The notes beneath the pieces are model-generated. The model was not told where the DNA came from and searched no databases. It saw only the letters and a program-made list of their open reading frames with translations. From Brachionus manjavacas (lineage: Eukaryota; Rotifera; Eurotatoria; Ploima; Brachionidae): a stretch of 64,000 nucleotides of DNA. Positions 23,601 through 30,937 of this stretch are shown here, piece after piece; position 1 is the stretch's first letter, and each line of letters starts with the position of its first letter. Both the position numbers and the translations under genes were made by a program. Location: contig JAHQIY010000028.1 of assembly GCA_019054805.1 (NCBI GenBank), positions 806,001 through 870,000 on the forward strand, read 5' to 3'.

Positions 23601-24706
23601 GGCTCTAATATTGTTGTTTTGTCCAGAATGGGCCATGGAAATCCATACTTGCACAAAATGTTACCATGATCATCGGTAATTTTACAGTTACTTTTGTGCA
23701 CATGAACTTGATACTTCAAAGGTACCTCTTGCAAAATACAACTACGATTCTCATAATCGTCTTCCTCAATCATATTGTTTGCTGGACACTTTGACGTTAT
23801 GTATTTATCAATAAATTCGGCACAATTTTTGACCAATTCACTTTTGTCTTGCAAATCTTCATCATATTTTAGAGCATCTATATTCCATGTTATCATATGA
23901 ATGTGAGGACTTCCACGATTTTGAAATTCCACACGCCAAAAGTAATCAAACACAGGATTTTCTTTAAAGGGTCCATTCAAATTGAAAATGTATTTGAGCA
24001 ATTCGCCCATTCTATTTTCAAAATATCTTGCCACAGTGATTGGATCACGACTTACCATTTCAATACGCTTGTCTCTTGTTATGTTAGTCAATTCATCATC
24101 TGAAAGATATTTATTGTCGAGCGTTTTCGACAATACTTGAATCAATTCATTCCAATCTATTTCTGCCGGACTCAATGTAATAAAAAACGACGGACAGCCC
24201 AATTGACGAATCATTGCATTTATTTCCATTTTTTTCCACTCCCAATACTGTGGACTTGATCTTATTGTACGCAAAAACATTTGTGCTTCATTTCGAACTA
24301 TTAAATCATTTATTTTTTGTTTATTTAGAGCATCACGTGCGGTCAGCGATTCAATTTCTTGGGTTTTTCTCAAGCATGTGTCTATGGCTGCATTTAGTTT
24401 TTTGCTCACCAATTTCTTGTACGAATAAAACAATTTATTTATGTCATTGGCACAACGTCTGTCAAATCGACGAAATTCCGACTTGCATCTCATTCCGTAT
24501 TTGATTTGTAATTTTGGTTGAAACTTTTCACCACCATATATTTTAATAAATGTCAACTCTTCAGCATCTTTATCTGAAAGAATTGATCTTGGCTGAATAC
24601 CTTCGCCTGGCGCTATTGTCTTTACCAAATCGTTGTTGTCAAACAAAAGAGTAGGTTGTGCATTTTGAAATTGTTCAACATAATCAGCGTCTTCATTTCT
24701 TTTTTC
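20612..24706 (-). CDS. Helitron Rep nuclease plus PIF1-family helicase (central part of replicase)
   Basis: About 1,360 codons open on the minus strand. The stretch conventionally started at the TTG at 24646 gives 1,344 aa. The frame continues upstream to about 24706, where it meets the preceding segment. Residues 50-170 match the Helitron_like_N region, including P-S-F-F-I-T-L-S-P. The HUH motif is P-H-I-H-M at 247-251. A putative Zn-binding stretch (H-V-H-K-S-N-C, then C-K-Y-G-F-P-W-P) lies at 314-339. The two catalytic Tyr are Y455 and Y459 (Y-V-S-A-Y-M-L-K). Acidic and coiled linkers occupy 600-800. Helicase motifs: Walker A G-G-A-G-T-G-K-S at 849-856, I-I-D-E-I-S-M at 935-941, V-V-G-D-L-N-Q at 971-977, M-T-I-H-K-S-Q-G near 1250 and V-A-L-S-R-A near 1277. 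All key residues are present. The protein nicks and unwinds DNA for rolling-circle transposition in the nucleus. Confidence 0.93.
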   Translation of the reverse strand, partial: EKRNEDADYVEQFQNAQPTLLFDNNDLVKTIAPGEGIQPRSILSDKDAEELTFIKIYGGEKFQPKLQIKYGMRCKSEFRRFDRRCANDINKLFYSYKKLVSKKLNAAIDTCLRKTQEIESLTARDALNKQKINDLIVRNEAQMFLRTIRSSPQYWEWKKMEINAMIRQLGCPSFFITLSPAEIDWNELIQVLSKTLDNKYLSDDELTNITRDKRIEMVSRDPITVARYFENRMGELLKYIFNLNGPFKENPVFDYFWRVEFQNRGSPHIHMITWNIDALKYDEDLQDKSELVKNCAEFIDKYITSKCPANNMIEEDDYENRSCILQEVPLKYQVHVHKSNCKITDDHGNILCKYGFPWPILDKTTILEPLKKDDNDFHKAYENFLMIREKLNEINTKFKSNSSYSINFEQFLEMIGLNEIDYLRALSRSIKRSTVFLKRSSNDIMVNPYNKPIYVRHRANMDIQFITDPYGAAAYVSAYMLKSNASMSRLLKNTVEEVVRGNLSVKQRLLKVANKFNNCCEISAQECTYTLLSMPVSRTSRETIYVNTFPSKERNVILKEDRYLEIMNPESKNIFRAGILQHYVNRPIEMERMCLAEFATYFDYFSRERAKDPNDLTRVGRFQEEEDENLDEDDNNYYFENEQLARVETNTGEDDDVSDTVEIASNSKLIKLKNNDGYVKKRNKCKILRYKRYNRIKDPENYYRVEIMLFHPWRNEKKEVEVKDTFEIFELNKTIIGNNRARFESVVAEEFDKAINDLETEIQEHYERMVEDYVERVNEANENLVTNANEARNEEIEDEFGYHAVIQDEISNLQSMINADCDSIILPKRTTNDEYATLMKSLNRIQHKYLSNFIDCVRSTEPFYHFVSGGAGTGKSHLIKSLYQTFIRINSDNIDDPTSITVLLSAFTGKAAFNIKGSTLHSLFHFPIHTNNMDRLSENLLTKVRKLFKKVKLLIIDEISMVGSNLFSKLNKRLMQIMDNSKPFGNISIVVVGDLNQICPVQDSWIFERSRGESGYSILAGDLLWHKFEFVELKEIMRQRDDAVFAEALNTLGNKGVIGLSEEQVRMFNSRIVLIDQIPREAICVIHSNKGVNEYNDYKLRSMPGDLIENRAIDLAQGKEKNSNKAKNLVASLRNEMDMNKTCGMPTLLRFKVNCKYMMTTNVRTEDGLVNGAVGCLKHIVFTKKKTDVKPLVKRVYLEFADKDVGHLSRNENDQLKWMRDDALILKETIDPHLTALVYEQQTIKRPKAGGNYRVDRRQFTLIECESMTIHKSQGQSYTCVAVFIGDSLKRSLLYVALSRATKLTGLYLYGSLSIESARVQRLSKEQREKELQLFEQNDPVRIEMNRLRSNANMRNHYSFGLWF

Positions 24707-25407
24707 TAACCCTTGTAAATTTGGATAAAGTCTTTTAAATTACCCGAAGCCAATAATCTATCTTCATTATTTACAATGAAATCTTCAGTCAAATCCACAT
24801 TGTCAAAATCTTTATGTTTCTCGAACCATTCCGTTGATAATTTTATGTTATTCTCTTTGAAAAGGGGCCTATTAAGCAAATATCTAATTGCTTTTAAAAT
24901 TAAATATGGTCGTATTGAATCGAACATATAAGGTTTTGTATAGTCCATTCTCCTTTTTAATACCAACTGAATTGTTTCGGATTGTTCAAATGAACGCGGA
25001 AGAATTTCCAATGTTTTTTCTGTATCAATTGGTACATTTACTACATTACCAGATATTTTTTGTTGATGATCCCAATTAACCAATTCTTTGATACGCATAA
25101 ATGGAAGTCTTGGCGAACACAAGCGTTCTTCAACTTCATTTAAATGTTTTAATTCGTCTGGAACAACTGGGAATTGTAATCCATTTGACAATGCGAGATT
25201 TGGTATTTTGTTTTCTCTCACATATTTAGAACAAGTAACACAAATCCAATTAAAACCACATTCCGATTTTATATCTACATTAAATATTTGATTGAACAAA
25301 CTGTTATTTCTACTAAGTGTGAACTTATTTACTGTTCTCTTAAAAAAGACCACCACAACAAACACAAGCAAACGACGGACCATTTTGAATTCCTTCTTCA
25401 TAAACAT
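24706..25407 (-). CDS. Helitron N-terminal Cys region (DUF6570-like), middle segment of replicase
   Basis: Probable coding use is about 24,707-25,347. The open frame overlaps the previous one at its upstream end (25340-25407) and the Rep frame at its downstream end. It contains a C-x2-C pair (I-C-V-T-C-S-K), then P-N-L-A-L-S-N-G-L with P-D-E-L and the L-P-F-M-R-I stretch. These are hallmarks of the DUF6570 region that precedes Helitron_like_N in many animal Helitrons. Together with the C-V-C-C just upstream it may bind zinc. It is one base out of frame with both neighbours, and the two shifts compensate (+1 at the T6 run near 25,345, then -1 near 24,706). It has a complete open frame, so the domain is not decaying. 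Sequencing error, a fresh indel pair and frameshifting all remain possible. Confidence 0.75.
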   Translation of the reverse strand: MFMKKEFKMVRRLLVFVVVVFFKRTVNKFTLSRNNSLFNQIFNVDIKSECGFNWICVTCSKYVRENKIPNLALSNGLQFPVVPDELKHLNEVEERLCSPRLPFMRIKELVNWDHQQKISGNVVNVPIDTEKTLEILPRSFEQSETIQLVLKRRMDYTKPYMFDSIRPYLILKAIRYLLNRPLFKENNIKLSTEWFEKHKDFDNVDLTEDFIVNNEDRLLASGNLKDFIQIYKG

Positions 25408-27972
25408 CTATCAAAAATTTAATATTTGATCTTTGATTTCGTTTACTAATTGAATTTCTAGCTTGTTCTTCAATCCTAAAAGTTTCATTTGATCTTCTAT
25501 TTCTGTGTTGTTCGGTATTTGACAATTGTTCTTGCATTCTGTATTCAATATTTTTTCTTCTTAATGCATGCTCGATTGTGTTTGTTATTTGTTCATCGTT
25601 TCGATATATGGAATTACTTCTTCTTAATTGATGTTCTTCAGTGTTTCTTAGCTGTTCTTCTTCTCTGTATTGTGGATCGAGTCTTCTTAGTTGATGTTCT
25701 TCAGTGTTTCTTAGCTGTTCTTCTTCTCTGTATTGTGGATCGAGTCTTCTTAGTTGATGTTCTTCAGTGTTTCTTAGCTGTTCTTCTTCTCTGTATTGTG
25801 GATCGAGTCTTCTTAGTTGATGTTCTTCAGTGTTTCTTAGCTGTTCTTCTTCTCTGTATTGTGGATCTGTTCTTCTCATTTGATGTTCTTGAGTGTTTCT
25901 TGATTTCTCAAAATTTCTATATGCTTGATCTTGTCTTCGTAATCTATGCTCTTGACTATTTCTGATTTGTTCATTGATCCTATATTCGACATCGTTAATT
26001 CTTTTATTTTTTTTAAGAAAAGTGTTTTTTAATTGTTCGTATTGTTTTTCGTACAAATCTTCACGTTTAACTTGTTTACTTATTTTTTGTATTGATTTTT
26101 CGACATTTCTATAATTTTCATCTTCTCTTTTCTTTCTCATCCATTCTCTCTTGTATTCTTTTCGTTTATCATGCTGTGATATATTTTCTGGAGTTTGACT
26201 AATTTCTTGCAATCCAAACTCCCTATCAGATTCTATGATTTTCATTTCAACACTTGTTTTTTGGATAGAAAATGACATTTTTTCATCCTCTAATGATTGA
26301 AAACTCATATGAGAATCATGTCTTTGTTTTCTATTTGCTTGCGCACTAGCTGAATTATCCGGAATAACCGGCCTTACAACATTGACACGTCGAATTTGAT
26401 TTTGGGATCTTCTATTCAATTTGTAAAATAAAAGGTAACATTGATTTGTACTCATATCAATTGTTTGTTTAAATTGATTTAGGCTCGGAAAAACTTTAAT
26501 ATTTTCGTCGTCAAAATAATGCCAATTATTAGATTTTGAACGAACCAATGCTTTGAAAAATAATAATTAATTAAGTTTTTAAAATATTTAAATTAAAAAT
26601 AGGTCAAAATAAAAGATCCAATTAAAAGAATTTTATTTAATTTGACTAATTACAAAAAAATATGAATTAAAATTAATAAGCTAACCCTATACTTCTATTA
26701 AGCCGAAATCCCTAAACCGGGGCTTCGCCCCAGACCCCATTAAGACTTCAATTTTGTTAAAATAAAATCAAGCCTAAAATAAACCCTAATTTGTCAAAGC
26801 TCAAGACGTCTGGCGACGTCTCTCGCTTAGCCAAACTATGGTTTATTTTAGGCTTGATCTAATTAAACAGGAGTTATTTTTTTTTTAAATTGTTTTAATT
26901 GGAATATTTTCTTTTACTGATATTGTTAAAAGCTTACTTACAAGTATAATGTCCCGAGTTTGATGCGTCTCCAAGATGAAAACAAATTGATGTTAGCTCA
27001 TAAATTCTGTCATTTAAATTTGAAACTTTATATTTGCTCAAGTTTAATTCTTCTTGAAAATCAATAGAATTTGACAATTTTCTAACAGTCCCAAAATTAT
27101 CTATCTTTTTTTTAAATAGAAATTTGATAAAAATTTGGAAAAAAATTTGTATAAAATTAAATTACTCTAAATCTTTTGAGCATTATAATCAAATTGTCCT
27201 TCATTGCATTTAATTTTGAACTTGAAGTAAAGGTTTGATTTGAATTGCACTGATTGCAAAACGTATCCTCAATCAATTCATCACGAATAAATATTTCCAA
27301 ACAATCGTTTATTGATTTACAATTCGAATCCATTGGCAATTGTAAGCAAAGATTTGTAGAAGTGATTTGTTTTTGATGCATTGAATTTTTGCCACATTTC
27401 ATTTTCTGCATTGTTTCGAATATAAAGCTTTGACTCATTAGATTATGAGTAAACTTGAAATTTTCAAAGACATCTTCTAAACGATCGGTTGATCTAAGTC
27501 CTCGTTTTCCAATCTCAATCTCAATTACACATTCATCTATGTAACCCATGAATTGTATGAGAAATTCATGAGCATCGTGCTGATTAAATTGTGTAAAAGT
27601 CTCACTTAATTTCGACTCGTACAATTGATCGAAAAAATTTTGATACAAATTTTTAAATTCTTTTTGTTTCAGTCTTTTTGTTAAATTCAAACCTTCGTAC
27701 ACAAAATTAACATATGTATCAACCAAATTGTACTCGTCTTGATCATAGGCAAATTGATGTTGGTATTTGTGTTCAATAACATTTTTTAATACCATGTCGA
27801 ATGAATTAATGCATTGAACTATTGAACCGACAAAACAAGTGTTAATTAAATTTGGAATTCCTTTGCCAACAAAGGAAGAATTTCGATCGTAGTCAAAGTT
27901 TGTCAATAGTAAATTGTTTCTAAACAATTGATTGATCGAATTAATTTTGCTTCTTGTTAATTGTCTGCTCAT
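25340..27972 (-). CDS. USP-type deubiquitinase domain spliced to Helentron replicase N-terminus
   Basis: Exons: 27166-27972, 26942-27104, and 25340-26550 (continuing into the replicase). Introns of 61 and 391 bp have GT/AG ends (GTAAT, GTAAGT) and preserve phase. Exon 1 has the USP Cys box with Cys46 in G-I-P-N-L-I-N-T-C-F, two Cys pairs of the finger region (including C-N-Q-C), and ends at I-M-L-K-R-F-R. Exon 2 carries the His box (C-F-H-L-G-D-A-S-N-S-G-H-Y-T). Exon 3 opens with L-V-R-S, then W-H-Y-F-D-D (third triad residue) and Y-L-L-F-Y-K, the normal end of a USP fold. It then runs without a stop into a basic coiled region and 21-residue repeats typical of Helitron N-termini. All catalytic residues are present at about 385 aa, which is compact but complete. 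It likely cleaves ubiquitin from the transposase or from host factors; the substrate is unknown. Frame ends at a T6 run. Confidence 0.85.
25560..25930 (-). repeat. 63-bp coding minisatellite (21-residue repeats) in replicase N-terminus
   Basis: Three near-identical 63-bp copies (about 25,680-25,868), plus one slightly changed and several degenerate copies on each side. Each encodes R-N-T-E-E-H-Q-L-R-R, then L-D-P-Q-Y-R-E-E-E-Q-L. The charged, regularly spaced pattern suggests an extended helix or coiled coil. Comparable Arg/Glu-rich repeats precede the Rep region in many animal Helitrons. The open plus-strand frame across it is an antisense shadow. Confidence 0.8.
26705..26745 (-). repeat. 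GC-rich motif related to the subrepeat core
   Basis: On the minus strand it reads GGGGTCTGGGGCGAAGCCCC followed by GGTTTAGGG. Array subrepeats carry GGGGTCCGGGGCGGAGCCC then TGGTTTAGGG on the plus strand. The two match at most positions over about 38 bp in opposite orientation, in otherwise AT-rich DNA. Confidence 0.6.
26767..26858. mobile_element. 92-bp foldback (MITE-like) element inside the intron
   Basis: Perfect 19-bp terminal inverted repeats, ATCAAGCCTAAAATAAACC (26767-26785) and its complement (26840-26858). They flank a centre with a second palindrome, AGACGTC-TGGC-GACGTCT. It is too short to code. It could be a tiny MITE or a structured intronic element. No clear target-site duplication was seen. 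Confidence 0.6.
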
Positions 27973-28116
27973 TTTCGTTGGTTAAAATAATTTTTCAATA
28001 GGATTTTTTGATTTCTAAATATCTAAAATGAAAAAAAATTTATTTAAAAATTAAAATATAAAAAATTAAAACAAAACTAAAAGAAAAAAGACATATTCAA
28101 GGGCTAAGGTTTAATA
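27973..28116 (-). promoter_or_regulatory. 144-bp spacer between the two Helentron genes
   Basis: AT-rich gap between the stop of the envelope-like gene (28117) and the ATG of the USP-replicase gene (27972). It must contain the 3' end of one transcript and the promoter or 5' UTR of the next, unless the two genes are co-transcribed. A-tracts and AATAAA-like strings are present but not diagnostic. Confidence 0.35.
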
Positions 28117-30050
28117 TTAGGCATATTCAACATTGCCTTTTGAATAATTGCCATATTTTACTTTGCTAAAATAAAAGTAAATCAAATAAATGGTAATAGT
28201 TACAAGAAATAAAATTCCAAAAAATATTAAAATTGTTGAAAAAAATTTCTTATCAGATCATTAATATTTCCAATTTTGTTTGCAAACCATTGCACAATTT
28301 TTCCCATTGAATTGGTTTCGATCAAATTTCCATTTACGTCCAATTTTGAAAGCTCTTTTGGCGAGTCCATTACAATAAATGGCGAATTAAAAAATAACGA
28401 TTCATCTTCCAAAATATGTATGTTCTCAATAAAGTCCGTTCCGTTCAACAAGTACGCGTGATGATCGTATAAATTTTTTAAATCGCCTGTTTTCAATTTA
28501 AAATCAGTAGAATGGTGAGTTAAATTTGAAATGCGAATAGTATTCTGTGACAATCTTTCCACTAGAACTGCTTTTTTATTTGACATTCTTAACATTATTG
28601 ATTGATCACATTCGACAGTTTTTTTTGAATATTGGGTTATTATGTTATTTGGCCGTATGTAACCTGGTCTGAAGTTTTTGAATTTTGAATACGATATTCA
28701 ATTGGCAAATGTTTGGTGCATTCTTTTGAATTAACTTTATTTTTGATTCGAATTTTGTCGATTTTCGAACAAAGTGGTATAAATACTTGGCCATTGTTTA
28801 TGTAAAAAAGGAAATTTTTATTATCTTTTAAAACAAAATAAAAAATTCAAATTATTAAATAAAAAAGTAATTTAATATTTATTACCTATATGCGTTAGAT
28901 TCAAGAACGTATCTTCTAGATGAAGATTTTGTTTAATTGAATTGATAAAAATGCTACAATGCAATTGTTTAATCATTTCCAACATAACAAATGTTTTATA
29001 GTCTTGTTCAGAAACTAAAAGCCTATTTTTGTCTTTCTCTGTAAAATGACTTAATGAGTACTTTGATGTGGGAAGGTTTTCAAGCTTATCCTTAATGACT
29101 TGGCTATTAGCGTGTAAGATTTGATACATCCCATCATGCGCCTGGTGGAAAACCCCAGGGTAGAAAGAAAGGTAGAGTCCCTCTGATGTTTTCCAAAAAT
29201 CAAATCCACAATCTTTAACATAACCAGTCACCATAAAAAGATAATTTACTTTTGACGAATAAAGAACTAATCTTTTAATCCCATTATTCACTTTATCCAT
29301 TTTAATCATATCATCAAAATGTAATAATCTTTCATATTGACAATTGTGAATATCCTTTCTATCCCATATTATTGTACTTTGAGGCATTTTACAAAATTCA
29401 TCTTCGGCATAGCATGGTTCAATTGAGTTGTGAAAAATATTTTGATTTTTATTTTGAGCGAATACAATCTTTTCATTGAAATGACATTCGTAAAAAGTTT
29501 TTTCAATTGTTCCAAAATAAAATGGATATTTTTCGACAACATCTTGTGAAAACGAGCAAGTGTTATTGTTAGTACATAGCATATTGAATTTTTTATTCGA
29601 AAAGCCACACTGTTTTTCCTTAAACATTTGAACACAATCATGTTTAGATAAATAAATTTTTTCTAAATCATTTTGAACATATTTATTGAAGAAAATATCT
29701 CTACTAAATTTATATTTTCGCACTAACATTCTACATTCGATTCCTTTTGTCTCTAAAATAAAATTATGCTTGGAAAAAACGTATCCATGTGAACCTATGG
29801 AATGAATGTCACCTTCTAACCCACCTGAATTCTGCTCTTCTTTACCTTTCAAAGCTTTTATTGAAAACTCATGCACAGATTTACTAAAAGACTCCATAAA
29901 ACAATCATTCTCTAAATTTAGCATATTCAAATGGTTGTTAACGATACACATTTTGAAATCGCCCAAGATTTGTTCATAAAGTTGACTTTTGTTTTTTACA
30001 ACAATTATTGCCATTAAAATCAAAGCTTGGGTAAAATAAAGTCTAACCAT
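28117..30050 (-). CDS. envelope-like type I membrane glycoprotein carried by the Helentron (interrupted)
   Basis: The first open segment is 28872-30050 (392 codons) from an ATG followed by a hydrophobic signal-peptide-like N-terminus (residues about 4-18). The ectodomain is rich in Cys (about 15) and has a few N-glycosylation sequons. Its stop lies just past a GT donor-like site near 28,884 with an AG acceptor-like site near 28,830, so a short intron is plausible. A second open segment is 28227-28595. A third short frame then encodes about 24 hydrophobic residues and a short tail ending at 28117. At least one frame interruption lies in an A/T run near 28,240 and another is likely near 28,620-28,660. 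The order signal peptide, Cys-rich ectodomain, membrane-proximal amphipathic stretch, single anchor, short tail is that of a viral-type fusion or attachment glycoprotein. No specific virus family could be assigned by eye, so a captured host receptor-like gene is the alternative. Confidence 0.5.
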
Positions 30051-30937
30051 TTTGAAGAAAATTTAAAATGAAACTTTCTCTTAGGAAAAATTCAGCCTTT
30101 TAAATTGGTTTTTCTAATATATATTATATAATATTATTTTTACTTATAAAAAAACTATTTCAAATAACCAAAATTATGGAATGGTTATTAATGGAATTGT
30201 ATGGTAAAGCAAATACAATCATTTTTTAAAAATTCATCAACACAATTTTTTTTATCGATTTTTTTCCTAGCAACTAAAATTAATTTTTAGAAATTATTAA
30301 TAATTATTTTGCTGAAATATTTTAAGTTAAAAATTGGGTTTTTTTCAAATTAAATAAAGAAAAAACAATTTGAAAAGCAATTTGTGTGCTTCATAGAATT
30401 TCATTTATAAATTTCGAAAAAAATGGGTCGCAAAAATAAAAAAGATTTTAGCATAAATATTCTCATAAATTAATTCTAAAATCTTAATCCAAAAAAATAA
30501 TTAATTGTTTGCGTTAAACCACTTATTGGTACAAGGTTCCGGTTAGGGAATTGCTCTAATTGATAGAAAAAAAATTAGTGAGAACGGGGTCCGGGGCGGA
30601 GCCCTGGTTTAGGGTTCCGGGTATGCAGTAAGCTAGAGAACCATTAGTAAAAATTACTATTATTTTTGAATGTTAAATAATCTAAAAAATTATTAGTAAT
30701 TATTTTAGCATAAATATTCTCATAAATTAATTCTAAAATCTTAATCCAAAAAAATAATTAATTGTTTGCGTTAAACCACTTATTGGTACAAGGTTCCGGT
30801 TAGGGAATTGCTCTAATTGATAGAAAAAAATTAGTGAGAACGGGGTCCGGGGCGGAGCCCTGGTTTAGGGTTCCGGGTATGCAGTAAGCTAGAGAACCAT
30901 TAGTAAAAATTACTATTATTTTTGAATGTTAAATAAT
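30051..30937 (-). promoter_or_regulatory. 5' noncoding region of the autonomous Helentron with two subrepeats
   Basis: Subrepeats at 30451-30707 and 30708-30937, followed in minus-strand order by about 360 bp homologous to the 5' block of every short unit. Compared with the short units it carries many substitutions and small deletions (for example AAGCAAAT in place of ATGCAAAT near 30,208), whereas the 3' end of the same element matches the array closely. Both subrepeats are the AAGGTTCC / TTAATTCTAAAATC variant that dominates the expansions in units 18 and 20. A TATA-rich stretch at about 30,117-30,135 could serve the envelope-like gene. Confidence 0.6.

Larger units (their letters stand above)
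26551..26941 (-). other. 391-bp intron joining the USP His-box exon to the Rep-encoding exon
   Basis: Donor GTAAGT at 26941-26936; acceptor AG at 26552-26551 after a T-rich tract. The phase is 1 on both sides, rebuilding G-H-Y-T-S-L-V-R across the junction. It is much longer than the other intron of this gene because it contains a 92-bp foldback element and a GC-rich motif related to the array subrepeats. Confidence 0.8.
19541..30937 (-). mobile_element. array unit 4: long autonomous-type Helentron (11.4 kb)
   Basis: Same terminal sequences as the short units, but the interior is full length. In minus-strand order: two subrepeats (30937-30451), 5' noncoding block, envelope-like gene (30050-28117), then USP-Rep-helicase-endonuclease gene (27972-19888) and the 3' end with hairpin at 19541. 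The short units match it up to position 20248 on the 3' side and from about 30092 on the 5' side, so they are internal deletions of such an element. Its endonuclease tail is the Ile variant (K-D-I-S-Q), shared only with units 10 and 17. Several frame breaks mean the copy may not be active as sequenced. Confidence 0.85.

Noticed and set aside
24700-24720. Canonical -1 programmed frameshift site between the DUF6570 and Rep frames
   Set aside because: No X-XXY-YYZ slippery heptamer is present at the point where the shift must occur before the TAG. The A6 run lies after the stop.
25489-25965. 158-codon plus-strand frame with leucine/cysteine repeats
   Set aside because: It is the reverse complement of the 63-bp coding minisatellite; the repetition creates an open frame on both strands.
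29369-29641. Second open frame inside the envelope-like gene
   Set aside because: It overlaps the longer 392-codon frame, has no signal or domain and is a shadow.
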